Shown here one piece after another: positions 1 to 5,754 of a stretch of 7,423 nt of DNA. The notes beneath the pieces were generated by a model, which saw nothing but the letters and a program-made list of their open reading frames with translations, searched no databases and was not told where the DNA came from. Each line of letters starts with the position of its first letter. Position 1 is the stretch's first letter. Both the position numbers and the translations under genes were made by a program. Origin of the DNA: Pseudomonadota bacterium (GTDB taxonomy: Bacteria > Chloroflexota > UBA6077 > JAJPHF01); the NCBI GenBank assembly GCA_021325365.1, contig JAJPHF010000081.1, positions 1-7,423 on the forward strand, in the 5' to 3' direction.

Positions 1-221
1 AGCGCCACGTTGCGGTGGGCGCAGCGCAGCTCCATCAGCGCCGGCTGGCCGTCCTCGCCCCGGTAGAGCACCAGCTCCTCGCCCAGCAGCTTCAGCCGCC
101 GCGGCTTCGTGCTCAGCTCGTCCGTGCAGCCGACCGGCCACCAGTAGCGCCGCAGCACCTCGCCCATCGGCGTCCCCGGCCCCACCCGCGTCAGACGCTC
201 GTTCTCTTCCTTCGACAGCAT
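1..221 (-). CDS. Rieske [2Fe-2S] aromatic ring-hydroxylating oxygenase, N-terminal part
   Basis: This is the start of the oxygenase (alpha) component of a Rieske non-heme iron dioxygenase; the visible 73 residues run off the left edge. The N-terminus reads MLSKEENERLTRVGPGTPMG and continues into RRYWWPVG (residues 24-31), the opening typical of phthalate 4,5-dioxygenase-like oxygenases. The first half of the Rieske cluster motif is seen as C67-A-H69-R70; the second Cys/His pair and the mononuclear iron site lie outside the window. Such enzymes use electrons from a reductase to insert O2 into an aromatic ring in the cytoplasm. The start at 221 has GGGAGGG six bases upstream. An in-frame ATG eleven codons further up (252-254) has no comparable site and lies in a hairpin loop. 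The gene follows a binding-protein gene on the same strand after 253 bp. The family is clear; the substrate is not. Confidence 0.87.
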   Translation of the reverse strand, partial: MLSKEENERLTRVGPGTPMGEVLRRYWWPVGCTDELSTKPRRLKLLGEELVLYRGEDGQPALMELRCAHRNVA

Positions 222-236
222 CCCGCACCCTCCCAC

Positions 237-264
237 GCCAACAGCCCTTTTCATGGCTGTTGGC
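237..264 (-). promoter_or_regulatory. Perfect 10-bp hairpin just upstream of the Rieske gene's ribosome binding site
   Basis: Arms 237-246 (GCCAACAGCC) and 255-264 (GGCTGTTGGC) are perfectly complementary around an 8-nt loop. On the minus strand the stem ends two bases before the GGGAGGG Shine-Dalgarno of the Rieske gene, and the loop reads ATGAAAAG, containing an in-frame upstream ATG. The position suggests a 5'-UTR element influencing translation or mRNA stability; no U-tract follows, so it is not a classic attenuator. The function is inferred only. Confidence 0.45.
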
Positions 265-285
265 TCGCCATACCCGGCGGCGTAG

Positions 286-306
286 GGCAGGGGCTCGTCC
301 CCTGCC
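286..306. repeat. Intergenic hairpin repeat, copy 1 of 3
   Basis: Arms GGCAGGGG (286-293) and CCCCTGCC (299-306) pair perfectly around a CTCGT loop. The right arm extends into CCCCTGCCGCC (299-309), an 11-mer found again at 4113-4123 and 5666-5676, each time with a GGCAGG-type partner on its left and a 5- to 9-nt loop. All three copies are intergenic and in the same orientation. It looks like a dispersed REP-like hairpin family. Confidence 0.55.
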
Positions 307-413
307 GCCCGGCCGGCCCAGCCACTCCCGGTCCGTAGCTACCGACCCTCCCCGCGCGGTGGCCCGACTGTACGGCGGCCCGCCCGCCCGCCGCAAGGCA
401 TTCGTCCCTCGTC

Positions 414-465
414 CCGGATGAGTTGCGATGTGTGGGCAGTCGCCCACACATCGCAACTCATCCGG
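414..465 (-). terminator. Perfect 24-bp inverted repeat after the binding-protein stop codon; possible terminator
   Basis: Arms 414-437 and 442-465 are exact reverse complements over 24 bases, with only AGTC (438-441) as loop. The arm starts CCGGATGAGTTGCGATG. On the minus strand the stem begins 9 nt after the stop codon of the binding-protein gene ending at 475, the usual place for a terminator. However, no U-tract follows on either strand, and the perfect stem is much longer than ordinary intrinsic terminators. It could instead be a REP-type or mobile palindrome. The structure is certain; the role is not. Confidence 0.5.
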
Positions 466-474
466 AACAGCGTG

Positions 475-1614
475 CTACCCGCCCTGGAAGATCTGTTGGA
501 CCTCCTCCTGGATCTCCTGCCCTTCCGGCGACGTCGTGAGCGCCCGCGCCTCAGGGCTGTCCCACCAGATCAGCGACGGGAACCCGGCCGCCCGCGCCGC
601 CTGCTCCAGCCGGTTGTCGGCCGAGCCCTTGTAGTAGCGGTTGCTGTAGCCGACGTACTCCTCGGCGATCCGCTGCCCCTCCGGCCCCACCAGCACCGCC
701 GCCACCAGCTTCGCCGCGTTCGCGTGGGCGGCCTTCCGCGGCACCGCGACGAAATGGTCGCCGCCGGCCGACACGTCGAGCGGCGCAAACGCCGCCGCGG
801 CGCCCCGCTTCTGCGCCGTGACCGTGTACGAGCCGACGGTCGTCACCATCGGGAACTCTTTGGCCGTGAACCGCGTGTACTCGTTGGCGTAGGTGTCCGG
901 CACCGCGCCGTTCTGCATCGCCGCGCGCAGCGCCTGCAGCATCGGCTCGCGGCCCAGCGTGATGACCCACGGGAAGTAGGCGCTCGGGTACTGCATCAGC
1001 ATGACTTTGCCGCGCCACTTCGGGTTGCCCAGGTCCTTCAGCGAGCGGGGCACCTCCGCCTCCGGGATGACGGTCGGATCGTACATCAGCCCGCTGTGGT
1101 CGGTCAGGACGACCGCCAGCCGGCTGTCGCCCTTGACGATCTCGGGCGGCGTGCCGGTCGGCAGCAGCGCCGCCCAGTTCACCGGCTCCAGCAGGTCGCG
1201 GTCGAGCATCAGCACCGCGTTCGCGTCCGACGTCTGATGGACGTCGAACGACGGCGTGGCCCCCGCCGCTAGCTCCGAGCTAAGCTCCGCCACGCGCTGA
1301 ATGTAGTTCTGCACCGGCGTGAAGTTGATCTTGATCGGCACGCCGTACTCGCGCTGCACGGCGTCTTCGAGCGCGCGAATGCCCTCGGGCGTCCACGCCG
1401 ACTGTAGCGCGACGTTCACCTCGCCCTCGCTGCGCGCCGCGTCGATCACCTGCTGCCGGTACGCCGCGTCCCCCGCCGGCGTCGCCTGCCCGGCGGCCGC
1501 CCCAGCGGCCGGCTGCGCCGCGCTCGACGCCACGGGCGCAGGCGCCGGCGCCGCCGGGCCGCACCCGACGATCACCATCAGGCCCACCACCACCGCCACC
1601 ACGCCAGGCCGCAT
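475..1614 (-). CDS. ABC transporter substrate-binding lipoprotein, iron/spermidine (family 1) type
   Basis: This is an extracytoplasmic ligand-binding lipoprotein of about 379 residues, the normal size for the AfuA/PotD-like family. A hydrophobic signal segment ends in the lipobox I-V-G-C (Cys18), followed by an Ala/Pro linker to about residue 45. The mature part has motifs typical of ferric-iron-type binding proteins: a Tyr-Asp-Pro segment followed by a Pro-rich turn and LKDLGNPKWRGKV (around residues 192-204), and a C-terminal PEGQRIAEEYVGYSNRYY stretch where these proteins often carry ligand residues. The ligand cannot be called; iron, polyamine or an organic acid are all possible. I chose ATG 1614 because GAGG lies six bases upstream and it gives a compact signal peptide. 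GTG 1632 also has GAGGG at six bases, and ATG 1626 is a third option. It is 198 bp downstream of the FAH gene and has no permease or ATPase beside it. Confidence 0.87.
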   Translation of the reverse strand: MRPGVVAVVVGLMVIVGCGPAAPAPAPVASSAAQPAAGAAAGQATPAGDAAYRQQVIDAARSEGEVNVALQSAWTPEGIRALEDAVQREYGVPIKINFTPVQNYIQRVAELSSELAAGATPSFDVHQTSDANAVLMLDRDLLEPVNWAALLPTGTPPEIVKGDSRLAVVLTDHSGLMYDPTVIPEAEVPRSLKDLGNPKWRGKVMLMQYPSAYFPWVITLGREPMLQALRAAMQNGAVPDTYANEYTRFTAKEFPMVTTVGSYTVTAQKRGAAAAFAPLDVSAGGDHFVAVPRKAAHANAAKLVAAVLVGPEGQRIAEEYVGYSNRYYKGSADNRLEQAARAAGFPSLIWWDSPEARALTTSPEGQEIQEEVQQIFQGG

Positions 1615-1710
1615 CCCGCACCTCATCCTCACGCCTAGCCCTCACGGCGCCCCGAAGCCTCGTCTCCTCCCCCCAGCAATGGGGGCCGAGCGCACCCGCC
1701 CGGCGGAGCC

Positions 1711-1805
1711 CATCCCTCTCCCCTTTCCCACACCGGGAGGGGACCCGGGGGGTAGGTCATCCCTCTCCCCCTTCCCACATGGGAGGGGGGCCGGGGGGGG
1801 TAGGT
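1711..1805. repeat. Tandem pair of G-rich hairpin repeats
   Basis: Two near-identical units lie head to tail: 1711-1757 (47 nt) and 1758-1805 (48 nt). Each starts CATCCCTCTCCCC, passes through TTCCCACA and ends in a G-run followed by TAGGT. Each can fold through its CCCTCTCCC/TTCCC and GGGAGGGG blocks. The plus strand of unit 2 (1781-1800) has enough G-runs for a quadruplex. The pair fills most of the gap between the FAH gene and the next binding-protein gene. The type resembles C-rich/G-rich intergenic repeats common in high-GC genomes; a termination or stability role is only a guess. Confidence 0.6.
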
Positions 1806-1812
1806 CCGTCTC

Positions 1813-2751
1813 CTAGCCCTCCCCCCGCGCGCGCCGCGCCGCCGGGTTCGTCGAGTTCGGCCCCATGTAGATGCCCCGCTCCCACTGGCGCTTCAGCGGG
1901 TCGCGCACGTGGACGGCCATGCGCCCGATCTTCTCGATCTCGATCTCGCACAGCTCCCCGTCCTGCATCGGCCCCAGCCCCTCGTGGTTCGTGCCGCAGG
2001 CGATCACGTCCCCGCTGTTCATGGTCATGATTGTCGTCGCCCACTCCACTAGCTCCGGCACCGTGTGCTCCATGTCGTCGGTCACGTAGTCGTGGCGGAG
2101 GTCGCCGTTGTTCCAGAACTTCACCCACAGCTTGTTCGGGTCGCCGATCTCGTCGGCCGTCGTGATGCAAGGGCCGAGCGGAGCGAACGTGTCGAAGCTC
2201 TTGCCCATCCAGCTCCCACGCCGCCAGGTGAAGCGGCCCTCCCCGCGCGCCGACACGTCGATCATGCCGGTGAAGCCGAACACCGCCTTGCGCCAGTCGG
2301 CGGCCTTCACCATCTTGGCGGGGCCTTTCATCACGATCGCCAGCTCGGCCTCGTGCTGGAAGACATAGGGCTCGGTGAACTCGGGCAGCACCACCGTGTC
2401 GCCGGGACCGATGACCGCGTCGGAGTTCTTCAGGAACATGTTCAGCGGCCGGGCCTCCCGCTGCTCGTGCTCCCAGTAGTTGCCGATGCAGGCGAGGATC
2501 TTCCCCGGCCGGGGGAGCGGCGGCCGCAGCCGCAGCACGTCGAGCGGCAGCGGCAGGCTATTGGCCGCCAACCGCTCGAAGTCGGGGCGCAGCGCCTCGA
2601 AGTTGTCGATGATCTGCTCCATGAGCCGCTGGGGCGGGTGGGCGCCCAGCGCCTCCGTGGCGGCCGACACGTCGATCACGCCCGCCTCCGCCATGACCCC
2701 GGGCCGAATCCCCCGCCCCGCTCCCGGCCCCTCGAACAGCACGAGTCGCAT
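1813..2751 (-). CDS. Fumarylacetoacetate hydrolase (FAH) family enzyme
   Basis: This is a cytoplasmic enzyme of 312 residues from the family that cleaves or isomerises acylpyruvate-like and hydroxymuconate-like products of aromatic ring cleavage (FAH, HpcE/HpaG, FAHD types). The fold signature starts at PGKILACIGNYWEHEQ (residues 82-97), corresponding to the usual 'KIxCVGxNYxxH' motif. Probable divalent-metal ligands are E134 and E136 in HEAELAIV and D165 in MIDVSARG. K184 in GKSFDTFAPLGP corresponds to the conserved GKxxDxxxPxGP motif. GDVIACGT at 247-254 is the usual late motif, but the residue after Thr is Asn where many members have Pro. ATG 2751 has GGAGG seven bases upstream; the open frame extends 24 codons further up without such a site. 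It lies between binding-protein genes and near a Rieske oxygenase gene, suggesting a lower-pathway step in aromatic breakdown. The exact substrate is unknown. Confidence 0.9.
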   Translation of the reverse strand: MRLVLFEGPGAGRGIRPGVMAEAGVIDVSAATEALGAHPPQRLMEQIIDNFEALRPDFERLAANSLPLPLDVLRLRPPLPRPGKILACIGNYWEHEQREARPLNMFLKNSDAVIGPGDTVVLPEFTEPYVFQHEAELAIVMKGPAKMVKAADWRKAVFGFTGMIDVSARGEGRFTWRRGSWMGKSFDTFAPLGPCITTADEIGDPNKLWVKFWNNGDLRHDYVTDDMEHTVPELVEWATTIMTMNSGDVIACGTNHEGLGPMQDGELCEIEIEKIGRMAVHVRDPLKRQWERGIYMGPNSTNPAARRARGEG

Positions 2752-2793
2752 CGCGTCGCCTCCGCCGCCTATCGCGGCCGCAAATCTGCGCGC

Positions 2794-2823
2794 ATGGTGC
2801 CAGCCGCCCCGGCCGGCTGTCAA
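2794..2823 (-). promoter_or_regulatory. Weak promoter candidate upstream of the FAH gene, -35 inside a palindrome
   Basis: On the minus strand TTGACA (2823-2818) is followed after 18 nt by CACCAT (2799-2794), a poor -10 box keeping only the A, A and T positions. The TTGACA lies inside an inverted repeat GGCCGG-N7-CCGGCC (2811-2829), which might be an operator or chance in GC-rich DNA. The FAH start is 43 bp downstream of the -10. An internal promoter would fit the 105-bp gap, but the evidence is thin. Confidence 0.25.
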
Positions 2824-2856
2824 CCGGCCCGCCCCCGCCCCGCGGCACGCATTGCC

Positions 2857-4002
2857 CTAGTTCTCCGGCCGGCGCCCGATCTCGCCCAGCACTTCGTCCA
2901 CCAGGTCGGTGCCCCAGACCGCGGCAAGCTGCTGGTCCGATACGGCCGCGGGAATCAGCCCCTCGTCGCGGAAGAACCGGTAGCAGTACAGCAGCGAGTC
3001 CTTGTTCGGCAGCCCGTTGGGGTTGAACCCGGTGGGGCTCAGATCGGTCAGGCTCGCGGGGTCCAGGCCGGTGTAGCGCCCCATCGTCGCCGTCACGTCG
3101 GCCCAGGTCATCCCCGAGCCCGTCCCCGCGCGGGCGTCCAGGTAGTCGCGGACGGCGCGCACGAACGCTTTGATGACTCCCTTCGCCGCCGGCTTGTCGT
3201 CGTACAGCGTCGAGGAGAAGATCACCGTGCTGATGGTGAAGCCCGGGTACATCTGGTCGAGGTCCACGGCGCGCACCACCGTGCCCTGGCTCAGCGCCCG
3301 CGCCAGGAACGGCTCGTTCAGCATCGCGCCGTCCACCGCCCCGTTGGCCAGCGCCGCGAGCTGCTCGGGGAAGTTGATCGGCTGGATGTCCACCACGTCG
3401 AGTGTCTGCCCCACCCGCTGCAAGCCGGCGCCCAGCGCGCAGCCGCTCGCCGTGCCGCGACCGGGCGGCGTCATGGCGATGCGGAGCCCTTGCAGGTCGT
3501 CCAGCGTGTGGCCGCGTCCGGCGTCGTAGACGGCCTTGCGGATGGCGAGCGCCTGGTCGCCCCAGCCCGGCCGGAAGGTGCCCTTGTCCAGCACCATCTT
3601 CAGCGGGATGCCCCGCGCCACCGCGTTCCAGAGCGCCGGATTGGTGCCCGACGACGACGCCTCCACCTGCCCGGTGCCCAGCGCCGGGATGGCCTCCGAC
3701 GAGTTGCCGAAGCGCACGAACTCGAAGTCCACGCCCGCCTGCTCGAAGTAGCCCTTCTCGGCCGCGATGAACAGCGGCACGTCGCTGCTGGCGTACTGGC
3801 TGGCGTAGCGCACGTGGATCGGCGCGGGTGCCCCCGCGGCCGGCGCCGCGGTCGCGGCCGGTGCGGTCGTGCTCGCGGGCGCGGCCGCCCGTGGGGCCTC
3901 GGTTGCGGGCGCCGCCGGTGCGCGGGTGCCCGCCGCGCAGCCTCCGAGCAATACTGTCCCGGCCAGCAGCGCCGAGACCCAGGACAACCGTGGGCGTGTC
4001 AT
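2857..4002 (-). CDS. NMT1/SsuA/TauA-type ABC substrate-binding lipoprotein
   Basis: This is a 381-residue periplasmic/extracytoplasmic binding lipoprotein of the nitrate-taurine-sulfonate (NMT1/THI5-like) fold, a group that also serves phthalate and other aromatic-acid ABC importers. The signal peptide ends in lipobox L-G-G-C (Cys22) and is followed by an Ala/Pro/Thr linker to about residue 61. The first lobe shows SSDVPLFIAAEKGYFEQAGV (72-91), with the typical 'AxExGYFxxxG' motif, then GTGQVEASSSGTNPALWNAV (109-128). LQGLRIAM (170-177) and a Thr/Ser-rich turn follow, and GAVDGAMLNEPF (221-232) closes the cleft. The ATG at 4002 has GGAG five bases upstream. It is paralogous to the gene ending at 4126, and the two lie in tandem 123 bp apart. 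No permease or ATPase is nearby in the window. The family is secure; the ligand is unknown. Confidence 0.9.
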   Translation of the reverse strand: MTRPRLSWVSALLAGTVLLGGCAAGTRAPAAPATEAPRAAAPASTTAPAATAAPAAGAPAPIHVRYASQYASSDVPLFIAAEKGYFEQAGVDFEFVRFGNSSEAIPALGTGQVEASSSGTNPALWNAVARGIPLKMVLDKGTFRPGWGDQALAIRKAVYDAGRGHTLDDLQGLRIAMTPPGRGTASGCALGAGLQRVGQTLDVVDIQPINFPEQLAALANGAVDGAMLNEPFLARALSQGTVVRAVDLDQMYPGFTISTVIFSSTLYDDKPAAKGVIKAFVRAVRDYLDARAGTGSGMTWADVTATMGRYTGLDPASLTDLSPTGFNPNGLPNKDSLLYCYRFFRDEGLIPAAVSDQQLAAVWGTDLVDEVLGEIGRRPEN

Positions 4003-4052
4003 GGCTTCTCCGCTCGTGTGTATTGTCCGAGTCTCGCCCGCGCCTCCTTCGT

Positions 4053-4073
4053 GGGGCCTGGCTCCAGGCGCCC
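4053..4073 (-). repeat. Short GC-rich hairpin between the two NMT1-type genes
   Basis: GCCTGG (4056-4061) and CCAGGC (4064-4069) pair, with GGG (4053-4055) and CCC (4071-4073) continuing the stem past a one-base bulge. It sits in the 123-bp gap between the upstream and downstream binding-protein genes. It could reduce read-through or protect the upstream message, but there is no U-tract. Confidence 0.35.
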
Positions 4074-4099
4074 CTCGGGCCGCGGCCGGGCGGCTCGAC

Positions 4100-4123
4100 G
4101 GCAGGCCCTCATCCCCTGCCGCC
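4100..4123. repeat. Intergenic hairpin repeat, copy 2 of 3
   Basis: GGCAGG (4100-4105) pairs with CCTGCC (4115-4120), and the 11-mer CCCCTGCCGCC occupies 4113-4123. The left arm is shorter than in the other two copies. It begins three bases after the stop codon of the gene ending at 4126, a terminator-like position for that minus-strand gene. Confidence 0.5.
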
Positions 4124-4125
4124 TG

Positions 4126-5295
4126 TTACGGCTGGTAGCGGCCAAGCTGCTGCAGCGCGTAGTCGCAATAGCTATGATCGACGTACTGCGTCACGTCCGG
4201 CTTCGGCGCGATGTACCCGTTCTCGAAGTACCAGTCGACGTCCGCCGCCATCGTGTCCAGGTTGAGGTAGCAGTCCGGGTTCAGATAGGTCAGCCCCATC
4301 TGGTCGTACAGCGCGGGGTCCTTCACTGGCGTGTTGCGGATCATGATGCCGACCATGTCCGCGCGGTTCAGGTGCTTCGGGCCGAACGCGTCGTTGTAGT
4401 CGCGTAGGCCGCGCACGTAGGCGACCATGAAGCGGTTGCCCGCGTTGCCGCCCATCTGTAGCATCGACGGGCCGTAGAGCAGCGCCGCGGCCTGCTGGCC
4501 GGGATAGATCTCTACCGCGTTCTTCCAGGGAACCAGCACGCCCTTGGCGGCTCCCTGGGCGACGAACGGCTCTAGCTCGATCGCCGCGTCCACCTGGTGG
4601 TTCGCCAGCGCCGGCAGCATGTCTGGGTAGCCCAGCGTTCTTACGTCCACGTCGTTCAGCGTCAGGCCGCCGCGGTGCAGCGCCTTGTCGAGGATCACTT
4701 CGAGTGCCGAGCCGCGCGTGGAGATGGCGATCGGCCGGCCGCGCAGGTCGGCGTAGTCCCGAATCGCGCCGCTCGCGGCCACGTCCGGGCCAAGCGCCAG
4801 CGTGATGCCGCCGGCGAAGGGGCTGCTGGGATCAGGGCCAGTCGCGCCCTTCGTGCTGACGAGCTTCAAGTCGACGCCGCGCTGGATCGCGTTGAACAGC
4901 CCCGGATTCACCGCCCCAACGCTTACGTCGAGCTGGCCGGTGGCCAGCGGCGGGATCGCCTCGCCGCCCGTCGTGATGTCGGTGAACTCCACCTCGAAGC
5001 CCTGCTCGGCGAAGTAGCCGCGCTCTTGGGCCGTGTACAGCACCACGTCCGACGACAGCCGCTGGGTGCCCACCTTGAGCTGCACGACTGGTGGGGCCGT
5101 CGCGGCCGGGGCGGGAGCGCCGCCCGCGGCCGGCGCTATCGCCGCACCCGCCGCGGGGCCGCCGATCGTCGCGGCCGGCGGCGGGTTGCTGGCGCCAGCC
5201 GGCGGGGTGGCGGGCGTGGCCGCCGGGCCGCAAGCGGCCAGCACGACGCTCGCCAGCACGCACAGCCGCCGCGCATCGGCCAACAGTGTCCTCAT
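4126..5295 (-). CDS. NMT1/SsuA/TauA-type ABC substrate-binding lipoprotein, promoter-proximal paralogue
   Basis: This is a 389-residue binding lipoprotein of the same NMT1-like family as its downstream neighbour and probably the first gene of the cluster. The lipobox is L-A-A-C (Cys22), followed by a very Ala/Pro/Gly-rich linker to about residue 69. SSDVVLYTAQERGYFAEQGF (81-100) and ATGQLDVSVGAVNPGLFNAI (118-137) line up with the equivalent segments of the paralogue, including the shared Asn-Pro and Asn-Ala positions. HQVDAAIELEPFVAQG matches the paralogue's cleft segment ending NEPF, with Glu in place of Asn. The C-terminus is rich in Tyr, Asp and Cys (around NPDCYLN and HSYCDYALQ). ATG 5295 has GGGAGG eight bases upstream. 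A strong promoter lies about 165 bp upstream. The ligand is not deducible; an aromatic acid is plausible from the Rieske and FAH genes downstream. Confidence 0.9.
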   Translation of the reverse strand: MRTLLADARRLCVLASVVLAACGPAATPATPPAGASNPPPAATIGGPAAGAAIAPAAGGAPAPAATAPPVVQLKVGTQRLSSDVVLYTAQERGYFAEQGFEVEFTDITTGGEAIPPLATGQLDVSVGAVNPGLFNAIQRGVDLKLVSTKGATGPDPSSPFAGGITLALGPDVAASGAIRDYADLRGRPIAISTRGSALEVILDKALHRGGLTLNDVDVRTLGYPDMLPALANHQVDAAIELEPFVAQGAAKGVLVPWKNAVEIYPGQQAAALLYGPSMLQMGGNAGNRFMVAYVRGLRDYNDAFGPKHLNRADMVGIMIRNTPVKDPALYDQMGLTYLNPDCYLNLDTMAADVDWYFENGYIAPKPDVTQYVDHSYCDYALQQLGRYQP

Positions 5296-5459
5296 GGCTG
5301 GTGCCTCCCTTAGTGGCCCGTCCTGCCGTCGCCGTCGCGGCCAACCCTCTGTCGGCTCTAAGCGGGCTGTCTCGCCCCCGGCTGGCGATAACCGGCGCCC
5401 CCTGCCTGGCAGCCCCTCGCTCGGCGCGCGGTCCGGGCGCGGTGCCCCGAGTGGCAGCG

Positions 5460-5488
5460 ATGATACGTTCCACCTCTCGGCCTGTCAA
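5460..5488 (-). promoter_or_regulatory. Sigma70-type promoter for the minus-strand cluster
   Basis: Read on the minus strand, TTGACA (5488-5483) is a consensus -35 box, and TATCAT (5465-5460) is one base from the -10 consensus. The spacer is exactly 17 nt. Initiation near 5453 would give a leader of about 158 nt before the ATG at 5295. I saw no recognisable riboswitch motif in that GC-rich leader. The -35 lies only 8 bp from the direct repeat bordering the MITE-like element at 5497-5604. Confidence 0.65.
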
Positions 5489-5496
5489 CCAAACTC

Positions 5497-5604
5497 CCGC
5501 CAGAGGGGTGCCCCTTAATCTCTTGCGCTCACGAAGGCGCCGGACCTGTCAGCGAGCCGCCGTCGAATTCGGCCGCAAGATTCTAAGGGGCACCCCCCGC
5601 CAGA
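5497..5604. mobile_element. MITE-like element with 23-bp terminal inverted repeats and 8-bp flanking direct repeats
   Basis: The core (5505-5596, 92 bp) has terminal repeats at 5505-5527 and 5574-5596: an outer perfect 13 bp (GGGGTGCCCCTTA and its complement), four mostly mismatched bases, then CTTGCG/CGCAAG, so 20 of 23 positions match without gaps. The core is bordered by identical octamers CCGCCAGA at 5497-5504 and 5597-5604, like a target-site duplication. The 46-bp interior has no gene. This is the form of a non-autonomous transposable element; the parent family is not identified. Confidence 0.6.
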
Positions 5605-5617
5605 GGGGTGCCCCTTA
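5605..5617. repeat. Extra copy of the MITE terminal repeat tip
   Basis: GGGGTGCCCCTTA recurs directly after the right octamer, exactly 100 bp from the left tip, so the 22-nt block at 5496-5517 is repeated at 5596-5617. It also forms a 13-bp perfect hairpin with 5584-5596, with the octamer as loop. It may be a truncated second element or the start of a 100-bp tandem unit. Confidence 0.55.
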
Positions 5618-5645
5618 CAGCGGTTTTCGCGAACACTGAGCCAAC

Positions 5646-5677
5646 AGGCTAGGGCAGGGCTTCTTCCCCTGCCGCCT
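5646..5677. repeat. Intergenic hairpin repeat, copy 3 of 3
   Basis: GGCAGGG (5653-5659) pairs with CCCTGCC (5667-5673), and an outer AGGC/GCCT stem (5646-5649 with 5674-5677) extends it past a three-base bulge. It contains the shared 11-mer CCCCTGCCGCC (5666-5676). Confidence 0.55.
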
Positions 5678-5754
5678 AGCGCGCGGCGTCGATCAAGCCT
5701 CTGAAAGCCACTTTGGTAGTCCGTCACCCCTGAATGGTTGGCCCAACCGCGCCG

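Noticed and set aside
418..1272. A 284-codon plus-strand open frame.
   Set aside because: Antisense to the family 1 binding-protein gene, with Arg-rich low-complexity sequence, and it starts inside the perfect palindrome.
2065..4407. A very long plus-strand open frame (780 codons).
   Set aside because: It lies antisense across three well-supported genes, is dominated by Arg, His, Val and Leu, and shows no domain; it is the usual antisense frame of GC-rich coding DNA.
4597..5313. A 238-codon plus-strand open frame.
   Set aside because: Antisense to the promoter-proximal binding-protein gene and Arg/Gly/Ala-rich without motifs.
5296..5453. TPP or cobalamin riboswitch in the leader, considered because the first gene is NMT1/THI5-like.
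   Set aside because: None of the conserved core boxes of these riboswitches is visible on the minus strand.
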